From assembly GCA_026419335.1 (NCBI GenBank), contig JANZZP010000076.1, positions 1 through 8,570 on the forward strand: 8,570 bases of DNA, in the 5' to 3' direction. The position numbers and the translations under genes are program-made. The notes beneath the pieces are model-generated. The model searched no databases and was not told the DNA's origin. It worked only from the letters and a program-made list of their open reading frames with translations. Below are positions 1 to 6,709 of the stretch, one piece after another (position 1 is the stretch's first letter; each line of letters starts with the position of its first letter). This DNA is from Elusimicrobiales bacterium. Lineage in GTDB: Bacteria > Elusimicrobiota > Elusimicrobia > Elusimicrobiales > UBA9959.

Positions 1-58
1 CCTCATCTTTTCTATTATACGTTAAAATAACTACTGTTAAAAAAGGTACATTATTCAT
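1..58 (-). CDS. Family 2 glycosyltransferase, N-terminal fragment cut by the window edge
   Basis: The minus strand from ATG at 58-56 reads MNNVPFLTVVILTYNRKDE and runs off the left edge. The hydrophobic strand followed by TYNR and then charged residues is the classic opening of GT-A fold, family 2 glycosyltransferases (consensus like VSVVIPTYNR), where the nucleotide-sugar pocket begins. The start overlaps the flippase stop as ATGAATAA (8 bp), the same kind of junction as elsewhere in this operon. A glycosyltransferase is expected here, since repeat-unit assembly genes usually sit with wzx and wzy. Only 19 residues are visible, so donor and acceptor are unknown. Confidence 0.75.
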   Translation of the reverse strand, partial: MNNVPFLTVVILTYNRKDE

Positions 59-1478
59 TTTTCTTAATAAAATACTTATTTAATCCTAGTTTATCTAAAC
101 TAAAATAAAACAAAAAAAATGAAAATAAAAAAAATAAAAAAGATGATAAAACAATAGATACTTTTTTAAGAATCAAAATTGAAAGCGAAAAAATAATATA
201 AATAAATACTATTTTAAGCAAGTTAAAATCTAAAAAATTAACTCCACGTTTTGTAAGTCTATTTAGAGAATAAATAAAAACAAAAATTTCTGATAAAACA
301 TAACTTAAAGCAGCACCAATATGTTTATAAAAATATATAAAAAAAGGAGCTAAAATAAACGCGCTTAAAGCTCCATATAATCTTGCGAAATTAAAACCCT
401 TTTCATCACCTAACGCCAGCATCCCATTAAAAGTAAGATGCACATTCAATAAAATAAATAGATTCAAAAAGGAAAGTATTCTTAATACATTTATACTCTC
501 AATATACTGTGCTCCCAAAAACAATTTGACAATTTCATTTGAAAAAAGAATAAAAAAAACTATAGCTGGAATAGATAAATAAAGAGATATATAAAATAAC
601 TTTTTTATCTTATCATATGCTTTATCTAAAAATAATATAGCTGTATTTGAAATATTTGGAAAAAAAGTAGTTATTATAGTATTTTCAAAACCAAGCCAAA
701 CATTAATCAATTTCAATGCTGCTGTATAATAACCTACAAAACTATAATCATAAAAAAAACCTAAAATAACCGTATATGAAGAGGTATAAATAAGAACATA
801 TATCTCTGATAAAAAAATAGATATGTTTCTCTTAAAATGTTCAACAACTTCTATGAATTTAGGTAAAACTAATTTTACTTTAAATTTAAATATTGTTGCC
901 CATAATAAAAGAACACTAATTATAAATGATATACAGACATCAATAATTATAATATTCTTAAAATCTTGTTCATCTTTTACCAAAATAAAAGTTAAAATCA
1001 TAAATATAAATCTTGAAATAAAACTAAAAAATGCCAAAAACTCCATTCTTTCTATACCCCTGAAAAAATGATAACTAGAAATAGCATTTTGAAAAATAGC
1101 AAAACCTGAAATAAAAAATAAGATAAAATTTGATCTAAATTTTTCAACAAAAAAAACAACTATTACAAACATCAGAAAAACAAATATTGAAAGATACAAC
1201 CTAGAGAAAAATATAACAGAAAAAACTTTTGAAAGTTTTTCATTATCATCTCTTACTACAGCAATATCCTTGGGTCCTGTAATTGACATCCCAAAACTAA
1301 CAAATAAAACAAAATAACCAGTGACTGCTTGAACAAAATTGATAATTCCATATTTTTCAACTCCAATAACTCTTACAATATAAGGAACTATAATCAAAGG
1401 AAATAAATAATTTAGAAAATGAGTAGTTGAGAGAGAAAAGATATTTAAAAAAATTCTATTTTTAATTATTTCTATCAT
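51..1478 (-). CDS. Wzx-like lipid-linked oligosaccharide flippase
   Basis: This 475-residue integral membrane protein belongs to the MOP superfamily (polysaccharide synthesis/RfbX type), with about 12-14 hydrophobic segments. The N-terminus is diagnostic: FLNYLFPLIIVPYIVRVIGV (21-40) followed by EKYGIINFVQAVTGYFVLF, then GPKDIAVVRDDNEKLSK (68-84). The HFFRGIERMEF block at 137-147 matches the conserved WFFQGIEKM-like segment of the family, with changes at the first and fourth positions. The second half repeats the fold (YYTAALKLINV near 250, GAQYIES near 322, NGMLALGDEKGF near 351). It moves undecaprenyl-linked repeat units across the inner membrane to the Wzy-like polymerase encoded just upstream. 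The start overlaps the polymerase stop by 17 bp; no ribosome site is apparent. The last 60 residues are extremely rich in F, L and S and are coded by long T tracts. Confidence 0.92.
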   Translation of the reverse strand: MIEIIKNRIFLNIFSLSTTHFLNYLFPLIIVPYIVRVIGVEKYGIINFVQAVTGYFVLFVSFGMSITGPKDIAVVRDDNEKLSKVFSVIFFSRLYLSIFVFLMFVIVVFFVEKFRSNFILFFISGFAIFQNAISSYHFFRGIERMEFLAFFSFISRFIFMILTFILVKDEQDFKNIIIIDVCISFIISVLLLWATIFKFKVKLVLPKFIEVVEHFKRNISIFLSEIYVLIYTSSYTVILGFFYDYSFVGYYTAALKLINVWLGFENTIITTFFPNISNTAILFLDKAYDKIKKLFYISLYLSIPAIVFFILFSNEIVKLFLGAQYIESINVLRILSFLNLFILLNVHLTFNGMLALGDEKGFNFARLYGALSAFILAPFFIYFYKHIGAALSYVLSEIFVFIYSLNRLTKRGVNFLDFNLLKIVFIYIIFSLSILILKKVSIVLSSFLFFLFSFFLFYFSLDKLGLNKYFIKKNE

Positions 1479-2859
1479 TTTTAGTTATTAAATTTTTATT
1501 TCTTAAGTAAATTACAGTAACCAAAGCTACAAAAAACCAATATGGCTCCATAATTCTGACAATAATAAAAGTATTTACTCCAACTCCTTGAGCAAGCAAA
1601 GCGAATGTAGAACAAAAAACCCCAAGCCCTAATGCCCTTTCATAATAATCTTTAGAAGTATGATATACCTTAATAGATAAACCAACAACAGAAAAAATTA
1701 ACCAAAAAAAAGATAAAAAACCAACAATTCCGCTTTCTCCCAAAAGTAAAGCATATTGATTGTCTCCTAACCCTATTCCTGTTACTCCCTTTCCAAAAAT
1801 AGGATAATATGGAACTACATTTAATATAACATTTTCAATACTTTTATATCTTGCGTAAGCAGAATCTTCAAGCATTATAACCCCAAAAGGTGTTAAAACT
1901 GGATTAACAGCTTCTTCACCTTCATAAGTATATTTAATTCTATCTCTTACTTTTTTTCCGATTCCAGGTAAAAATAATGAGAACATAATCGAAAAAATAG
2001 TTAACCAAATAAAAAACAATTTTCTTTTTTGAACAAAAAATAAAAAAAATAAAAAACCTACCAACATCCCATAATAACTAGCTCTTGAAAATGTTAAAAG
2101 AAAAGAAATATACAAAGCAATAATAATAACAAAAAATACAATTCTAGTTTTCAAATTTTTTATTTCAGACAATAAACTAATTATAAAAAACGACCATATA
2201 AGATAATACCCTCCCAATGATGCGGGCTCAGATTCTTCTGGCTTATCTAAAGGAGCTTCAAATGGAGCTGTTGTTCTTATAAAATCTCCCTGTGAATTAA
2301 AGTAATAATAAAATGAGTAAATTATTACTATAAAAAGAACTATAAAAGCATGATTAATAAATTTTCTTAAATTATTTTCATTATATAGAATATTTACGGA
2401 AAGAATGTAAAGAATAAAATATTCACTATATTTTAACACATAAAAAAAAGCTTTTTTCAAAAAAATATCACCTCTTAATACACCTAAAAAAGTAGAAATG
2501 AAGTAAGAAGACGTATAAACAACAAGTGGTATAATAATTGGTGTTTTTATTATAAAAGCTCTAGATTTGAAAAGTGAACTTCTAACAAGCCATGAAACAA
2601 ATATTATAATTAAAAATATATCATCATATCTAATTACAACATTTCTCCCAGGAATTTCAGCTAAACTTATTTCTGGTGATAAAAGCATGGAATATATAAG
2701 AAAAATAATAGATTTAATTGGATAGTTAAAAGAAATAAAAACTAACAGCATTGATATAAATGCCAAAGTAATACTATGTAAATCAGTTCCAATATTGAGA
2801 ATATATTTAACTAAAAATATAGCAACAACACAAAAAATTAGAGTAATTATGATATGCAT
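1462..2859 (-). CDS. Wzy-like polysaccharide polymerase / O-antigen ligase family membrane protein
   Basis: This 465-residue protein is hydrophobic, with roughly 11-13 TM segments. The N-terminal third contains SPEISLAEIPGRNVVIRYDD (61-80), a pattern common in exopolysaccharide members of the O-antigen ligase family. The Wzy_C core lies at about 235-390: LLTFSRASYYGMLVG (254-268, with Arg259), a large outside loop (about 298-360), and DNQYALLLGESGIVGFLSF (366-384). The neighbours favour polymerase over ligase: flippase, co-polymerase and export protein are all adjacent and no lipid A core genes are visible. The reaction would be block transfer of lipid-linked repeat units on the periplasmic side of the inner membrane. 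The start ATG is 3 bp past the kinase stop with no clear Shine-Dalgarno, so reinitiation or coupling is likely. The sugar substrate cannot be predicted. Confidence 0.88.
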   Translation of the reverse strand: MHIIITLIFCVVAIFLVKYILNIGTDLHSITLAFISMLLVFISFNYPIKSIIFLIYSMLLSPEISLAEIPGRNVVIRYDDIFLIIIFVSWLVRSSLFKSRAFIIKTPIIIPLVVYTSSYFISTFLGVLRGDIFLKKAFFYVLKYSEYFILYILSVNILYNENNLRKFINHAFIVLFIVIIYSFYYYFNSQGDFIRTTAPFEAPLDKPEESEPASLGGYYLIWSFFIISLLSEIKNLKTRIVFFVIIIALYISFLLTFSRASYYGMLVGFLFFLFFVQKRKLFFIWLTIFSIMFSLFLPGIGKKVRDRIKYTYEGEEAVNPVLTPFGVIMLEDSAYARYKSIENVILNVVPYYPIFGKGVTGIGLGDNQYALLLGESGIVGFLSFFWLIFSVVGLSIKVYHTSKDYYERALGLGVFCSTFALLAQGVGVNTFIIVRIMEPYWFFVALVTVIYLRNKNLITKNDRNN

Positions 2860-2862
2860 TTT

Positions 2863-4731
2863 TTAGGATTTATAATCTTTATAATCTCCATAGTAAGAAT
2901 ATCTTGGTCCAAAATCTGTAGCCCTTATTCCATTTAAGCATATTCCTATCATCTTTGTTCCTGCTGAAGTAAGTTGTTCTTTAGCTCTTTTCAAAGCACC
3001 TCTAGCAATTTTTCCAGCTTTATAAATCATAAGTACACCATCAGTATGATGAGCTATTATAATACTATCAACAAAAAGCAAAACGGGCGGCCCATCAAAA
3101 ATTATCAAATCAAATCTACTTTTTAATTCTTCTATTAAATCTTTCCAATTAGCATTATTAAGCAAATCTATTATATTATAAGGCTGAATACCACTTGTAA
3201 TAATCTTTATATTATCAATACCTGCAAACTTAGAAACAAATGAAGAGCCAAGTCCATATATAAAATCACCAACATCTTTAATAGCCTCATCTATTGTAAT
3301 TTTGCCACTTAAAATTTCAGAAAGTCCTCCGATTCTATTTATATTAAAAACCTCATGGACTATTGGTCTTCTTAAATCCGCTTCTATGAAAAGCGTTCTA
3401 AGACCTGATAGTGCAGCAGCAAATGAAAGATTAAGAGCTGTTAATGTTTTTCCTTCTGCTGCGCCAGATGAGCTTACAACAATACTAATAGGTGGTTTCT
3501 TAGCTAATGAAGCAAATATATTTGTTCTTAGAGTATGATATGATTCAATAATATTACCTTGAGAGGATCTATTAAATATTAAGGCAGTTCTAAATCCCTC
3601 TATGCTAAATCTTTCTTTTCTAAATAAAGATGTAAACCAGTTATCTTTCATATTACTAGAAGATATATAAGGTATTATTCCTACAACAGGTGATTTTATA
3701 AAATCTTCAATCTCTTCAATAGTAGTAATAGAAACATCAAGATTCTCTAAAATAAAAACAATTATAAAACCAAGAAAAAGACCAATTAAAACACCTATAC
3801 TTACATTCAATTTTGTATTAGGCAAAACTGGATTAGTATTTACTACTGGTGGATTTATTATTGTTATAAAAGAAACAATAGATGAAAGTCCAAGTTTTGC
3901 TTCTTCATACTGTTTGGTTATAGTAGTATAGAGTTCTTCTTGTAGCTTTATCTCTCTGTTAATTCTCAAAAGTTCAAGTTCTTGAGAAGGCAATTCTTTT
4001 AATCTTTTATTTAGTGCTTCTATCTTCTTATCTATTAAAATCACATCAGGATGGCTTAATGTATACTTTTCAAGAAGCTCCTTTCTCTTTATCTCAAACT
4101 CAGCTATTTGATCAGTTATTAATCCACCAGTCCCAGATGTTGGGTTTTTTTGAATGTATTCTTTTTTTTGTCTTTCTAAACTCCTAAGTTTATCTTCTAT
4201 TTCTATTTTTCTTTGAAGTATATCATTAAAGGTTTTTTTTGCCTGAGTGCTTTTTTGCTCAAGATCGTATTCTTTATAAGCATCTATTATAGCACTAACT
4301 ATATCATATGCTTTATAAGGATTTGAAGCATAAGCAGTTATCGAAATAAGGTTTGTATCTGCTACTCTTTCAACTTTATAAGATGACACTATTAAAGAAG
4401 CTGCTTTAATAATATCTACATCAGAATTTTGAAAATCAACAAGTTTTAATTTAATAGCTGCTTTCTTAGCAACCTCTAAAGAAGATATAACTTTTATTTC
4501 TGTACTTACAGCTCCCCATGGATCAATATCCATAATATCTGAACCAGGAATTTGCGTGTAAATTTTTGGAGGTTGTATTTTTATCACAGCTTGAGAAGAA
4601 TATACATATGGAGAAAGTTTAGTATATACATAAGATGCTATAACCGATGTGACAAAAACGAAAATAAAAGCATATTTTCTTCTGTTAAGTATTCTCCAAT
4701 AATCATAAAGGCTTAATCCTTCTCCATTCAT
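2863..4731 (-). CDS. Polysaccharide co-polymerase with tyrosine-kinase domain (Wzc/ExoP type)
   Basis: This inner-membrane protein controls chain length and couples polymerisation to export through autophosphorylation. Residues 6-35 hold the Wzz N-terminus and first TM segment. Residues about 36-305 are the periplasmic part, with long coils (about 158-285), a SHPDV motif near 226 and a GNVR-like stretch (251-280). The proline-rich approach to the second TM (NPVLPNTKLNV) lies at 300-310 and TM2 at about 311-328. The cytoplasmic BY-kinase domain (about 390-622) has Walker A at 420-429 (SSSGAAEGKT), Walker A' at 447-456 (LFIEADLRRP), Walker B at 541-549 (DLIIFDGPP) and a C-terminal tyrosine cluster (Y611, Y613, Y614, Y617, Y620). 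Two features depart from the consensus: Glu450 replaces the usual first Asp of Walker A', and the EX2RX2R oligomerisation motif reads ESYHTLR (His399). Its 622 residues are typical for Wzz-kinase fusions. No clear ribosome site is seen. Confidence 0.95.
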   Translation of the reverse strand: MNGEGLSLYDYWRILNRRKYAFIFVFVTSVIASYVYTKLSPYVYSSQAVIKIQPPKIYTQIPGSDIMDIDPWGAVSTEIKVISSLEVAKKAAIKLKLVDFQNSDVDIIKAASLIVSSYKVERVADTNLISITAYASNPYKAYDIVSAIIDAYKEYDLEQKSTQAKKTFNDILQRKIEIEDKLRSLERQKKEYIQKNPTSGTGGLITDQIAEFEIKRKELLEKYTLSHPDVILIDKKIEALNKRLKELPSQELELLRINREIKLQEELYTTITKQYEEAKLGLSSIVSFITIINPPVVNTNPVLPNTKLNVSIGVLIGLFLGFIIVFILENLDVSITTIEEIEDFIKSPVVGIIPYISSSNMKDNWFTSLFRKERFSIEGFRTALIFNRSSQGNIIESYHTLRTNIFASLAKKPPISIVVSSSGAAEGKTLTALNLSFAAALSGLRTLFIEADLRRPIVHEVFNINRIGGLSEILSGKITIDEAIKDVGDFIYGLGSSFVSKFAGIDNIKIITSGIQPYNIIDLLNNANWKDLIEELKSRFDLIIFDGPPVLLFVDSIIIAHHTDGVLMIYKAGKIARGALKRAKEQLTSAGTKMIGICLNGIRATDFGPRYSYYGDYKDYKS

Positions 4732-4742
4732 AAAAATTAATT

Positions 4743-5423
4743 CTATTTAGTAAAAATCACTCCAATACTTATAAAAAAAGTCGTAAGCATTATCCAAGGA
4801 ACAAGATTATCACTTATCCACTTACTTTTAGATGTAAACTTTTGTTTTGGAATATATACTATGTCTCCTGCTTGAAGTGTTGGAACTTTTTCTGGCTTTA
4901 CTTTAAAAAAATCATCTATAGAAACATTTATAACTACATCAGAAAAACTCCCTTTTTCATCTTTTATTTTTCGATATATTTTTATATTTTTTGTATCCGC
5001 ATAATCTCCTAACCCACCTGCTTGAGCGATAAGTTCAAGAATATTCATATTCTCCCAATACTGATAATATCCACTTTTTTGAATAGATCCTATTACAGCA
5101 ACTCTATAAGAAGAAAACATCTTTATACTTATAGTAACCTTCGGATTAGAAACATATCTTGATAGCTTTTCTGTTAATATTCTTTCTATCTCTGCCGATG
5201 TAAGCCCAGTCACTTTAACATTCCCAATAAGAGGTAAGTCAATACTACCATCTGGTGATACTGTAACATCTCTAGAAAACTCTGTTGCAGGATATATATT
5301 AATACTTAAAATATCACCTGCTGATATCTTATAATATGATAATATATTTGTTTCGCCAAATATATTAGATAATGAAAAACACTGTAACAAAAAAAATATT
5401 ACTATTTTTTTAAAATATGTCAT
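4743..5423 (-). CDS. Polysaccharide export protein, Wza family (short form)
   Basis: This is an outer-membrane/periplasmic protein that carries capsule or exopolysaccharide out of the cell. Residues 1-23 are a signal peptide (KK, then IVIFFLLQCFSLS). Residues about 27-101 match the Poly_export domain: YKISAGDILSINIYP, then VSPDGSIDLPLIGNVKVTGL, then PKVTISI. Residues about 106-152 form an SLBB-like domain (VAVIGSIQKSGYY, then ELIAQAGGLGDYADTKNI), closed by LQAGDIVYIPK at 183-193. A hydrophobic C-terminal helix (about 206-224) is followed by TK and probably spans the outer membrane, as in Wza. At 226 residues it is much shorter than E. coli Wza (about 380), with one SLBB domain instead of two. 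Cys15 could be a lipid site, but Q at -1 does not fit the usual lipobox. The ribosome site is weak (AAGG one base before ATG). It is followed 11 bp later by its expected partner, a Wzc-like kinase. Confidence 0.92.
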   Translation of the reverse strand: MTYFKKIVIFFLLQCFSLSNIFGETNILSYYKISAGDILSINIYPATEFSRDVTVSPDGSIDLPLIGNVKVTGLTSAEIERILTEKLSRYVSNPKVTISIKMFSSYRVAVIGSIQKSGYYQYWENMNILELIAQAGGLGDYADTKNIKIYRKIKDEKGSFSDVVINVSIDDFFKVKPEKVPTLQAGDIVYIPKQKFTSKSKWISDNLVPWIMLTTFFISIGVIFTK

Positions 5424-5442
5424 ACCTTAATTTTACATAATT

Positions 5443-5997
5443 TTACTTTCTACTTTTAGATGTAATTAAAGTTTTTATAATTGCCTTTAATTCATTTATC
5501 TCATCTCTCAAATCACTTCCAAATCCTTGTTTTGAAATTAACTGATGTTCTTTCATAAGATAATTTATCTTGGATTCTATTTTTTCAATGCGTTCTAAAA
5601 TACCAGTAGGCATTGATGCTTTAACTGAAACTGTTAACACATAACGATAAAAAGTTATAAAAATAATTACTGAGGAAAGTATAAATGAAAAAATACCAGC
5701 AAAGATAATATAATCGGTAGATGAAATTAGTCCTATTAGTATTACTATTACTGAAACAATCATAAAAAAAATCAGTGTTTCTTTATTTTCACTCCATGCA
5801 ACATTATATGTAGAAAGATTTTTTCTTTCATCTTTGAATTCTATATTTTGTTTCGAATAGTAATTCTCTATATTTTTACTATCTGAAAGTTCAATTTTTT
5901 TCTCTACATCCTTTAAATTGATATTTTTCTCTAAACCAAAATCATATAATGTTTCTTTTTTAAGTTCTTCTAATATTTTTTCTAATTCTTCACTCAT
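5443..5997 (-). CDS. Small two-TM membrane protein with coiled-coil tails
   Basis: Read from the ATG at 5997 (MSEELEKILEE...), the protein has 184 residues. A TTG 24 bases further upstream (6021) would add 8 residues, but the ATG gives a compact ATGAGTGA overlap (8 bp) with the preceding stop and better ribosome-site spacing. Residues 1-20 and about 30-60 are charged and partly helical. Residues about 74-92 and 96-119 are two hydrophobic segments joined by a very short turn (STDY), forming a hairpin that should leave both ends in the cytoplasm. Residues about 132-152 and 161-180 are amphipathic coil. The family is not recognised. The layout resembles a membrane anchor for the two cytoplasmic coiled-coil proteins encoded just upstream. 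The export gene starts 19 bp downstream, so a link to polysaccharide secretion is likely but inferred. Confidence 0.8.
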   Translation of the reverse strand: MSEELEKILEELKKETLYDFGLEKNINLKDVEKKIELSDSKNIENYYSKQNIEFKDERKNLSTYNVAWSENKETLIFFMIVSVIVILIGLISSTDYIIFAGIFSFILSSVIIFITFYRYVLTVSVKASMPTGILERIEKIESKINYLMKEHQLISKQGFGSDLRDEINELKAIIKTLITSKSRK

Positions 5998-6709
5998 TCT
6001 CTTCATCCTCTTTGACACCAATTCTTTTTATTATAGCATCAATTTTTTTCTCCTTCTCATCTAACTCTTTTTTTCTTAAATCTAAATCCTCTTTTAACTT
6101 CTCAAATGCTTTTATTAATTCTTTTTTCTTTTGATTATATTCTTCTTCAAGTTTCTTTTCTTTTATTTTCAACTCATTAATTCTTTTTTCATACTCAATT
6201 TCATATTTATTCCTTAAATCATCAAGTTCTCTACTTTTTTCATTCCATTTTTTAAACATATTTTCTTCTCTAATTCTTAACTCATCGTATAACTGATGAG
6301 TTTTTTTTGAATATTCAGCAATAAGTTTTGCTCTCTCAGATGATAATTCCATCATTTTATTTTCTATAGAATTTTGAAGCTCTTCAATGTTTTTTTTAAG
6401 ATATATATTTTCTTGAATTAATGATGATTTCTCTTTTTCTATATCCGTCAAGTTATCTTCAAGTTCCTTTATTTTTTTATTCAACTTATCTATTTTTTGA
6501 GAATATTTTTTTTCTATATCCTCTATTTTCTCTTTAAATTCTCTTTCTTTTTCCATAACGATTTCATCATATGAACCAGCTGAATTTTCAAGTTGTTCAA
6601 TTATGGCTGTCATTTCAACCGCAGCTGGATTTCTTTCATTCCAAAGTCTTTTAGAAAATTCAATTAATTTTTGATACAAATCCCATGACATACATCTTAT
6701 TTTATTCAT
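5990..6709 (-). CDS. 239-residue coiled-coil protein with a short N-terminal head
   Basis: I do not recognise the family. Residues 1 to about 45 are not coil-like: they contain Cys6, Trp9, Trp23 and an NPAAVEMTAIIEQLE stretch that could form a small conserved helical cap. Residues 47 to about 228 are almost continuous charged helix. Aromatics again fall at 11-residue spacing (Y47/F58/Y69, Y141/F152, Y191/F202), as in the larger coil upstream, so the two may be built alike or pack together. No signal peptide or TM segment is seen, so the protein should be cytoplasmic. The start ATG overlaps the upstream stop as ATGA, which suggests translational coupling, and an AGGAGAG site supports it. The C-terminus is acidic (KEDEENE). 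A structural or adaptor role is inferred only from shape and context. Confidence 0.85.
   Translation of the reverse strand: MNKIRCMSWDLYQKLIEFSKRLWNERNPAAVEMTAIIEQLENSAGSYDEIVMEKEREFKEKIEDIEKKYSQKIDKLNKKIKELEDNLTDIEKEKSSLIQENIYLKKNIEELQNSIENKMMELSSERAKLIAEYSKKTHQLYDELRIREENMFKKWNEKSRELDDLRNKYEIEYEKRINELKIKEKKLEEEYNQKKKELIKAFEKLKEDLDLRKKELDEKEKKIDAIIKRIGVKEDEENE
6007..6013 (-). promoter_or_regulatory. Probable Shine-Dalgarno deciding the start of the two-TM protein gene
   Basis: AAAGAGG lies nine bases before the ATG at 5997. It abuts the other in-frame ATG at 6006 directly, which is too close for normal initiation. This favours the start at 5997 over the ATG at 6006 and over the TTG at 6021. 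Confidence 0.5.

Noticed and set aside
112..141. A8, A8 and A6 tracts near the 3' end of the flippase gene as a phase-variation switch
   Set aside because: Such runs are common at this AT content (other A8/T8 runs at 4233-4240 and 6301-6308), all frames are intact, and these code for an ordinary Phe-rich membrane helix.
823..1071. Plus-strand open frame of 82 codons
   Set aside because: It lies wholly inside the flippase gene on the other strand, has no ribosome site and resembles no known protein; it is a by-product of AT-rich coding sequence.
3302..3538. Plus-strand open frame of 78 codons
   Set aside because: It is antisense to the kinase domain, including its Walker A and A' region, which is clearly the real coding strand. 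No start signal is seen.
5424..5442. Promoter or terminator in the 19-bp gap before the export gene
   Set aside because: The gap is just AT-rich, with no hairpin and no room for a promoter plus leader; a promoter inside the upstream gene cannot be judged by eye.
6019..6021. TTG as the start of the two-TM protein
   Set aside because: It gives a 32-bp overlap with the upstream gene and no ribosome site, while ATG 5997 gives an 8-bp ATGAGTGA overlap with AAAGAGG nine bases before it.
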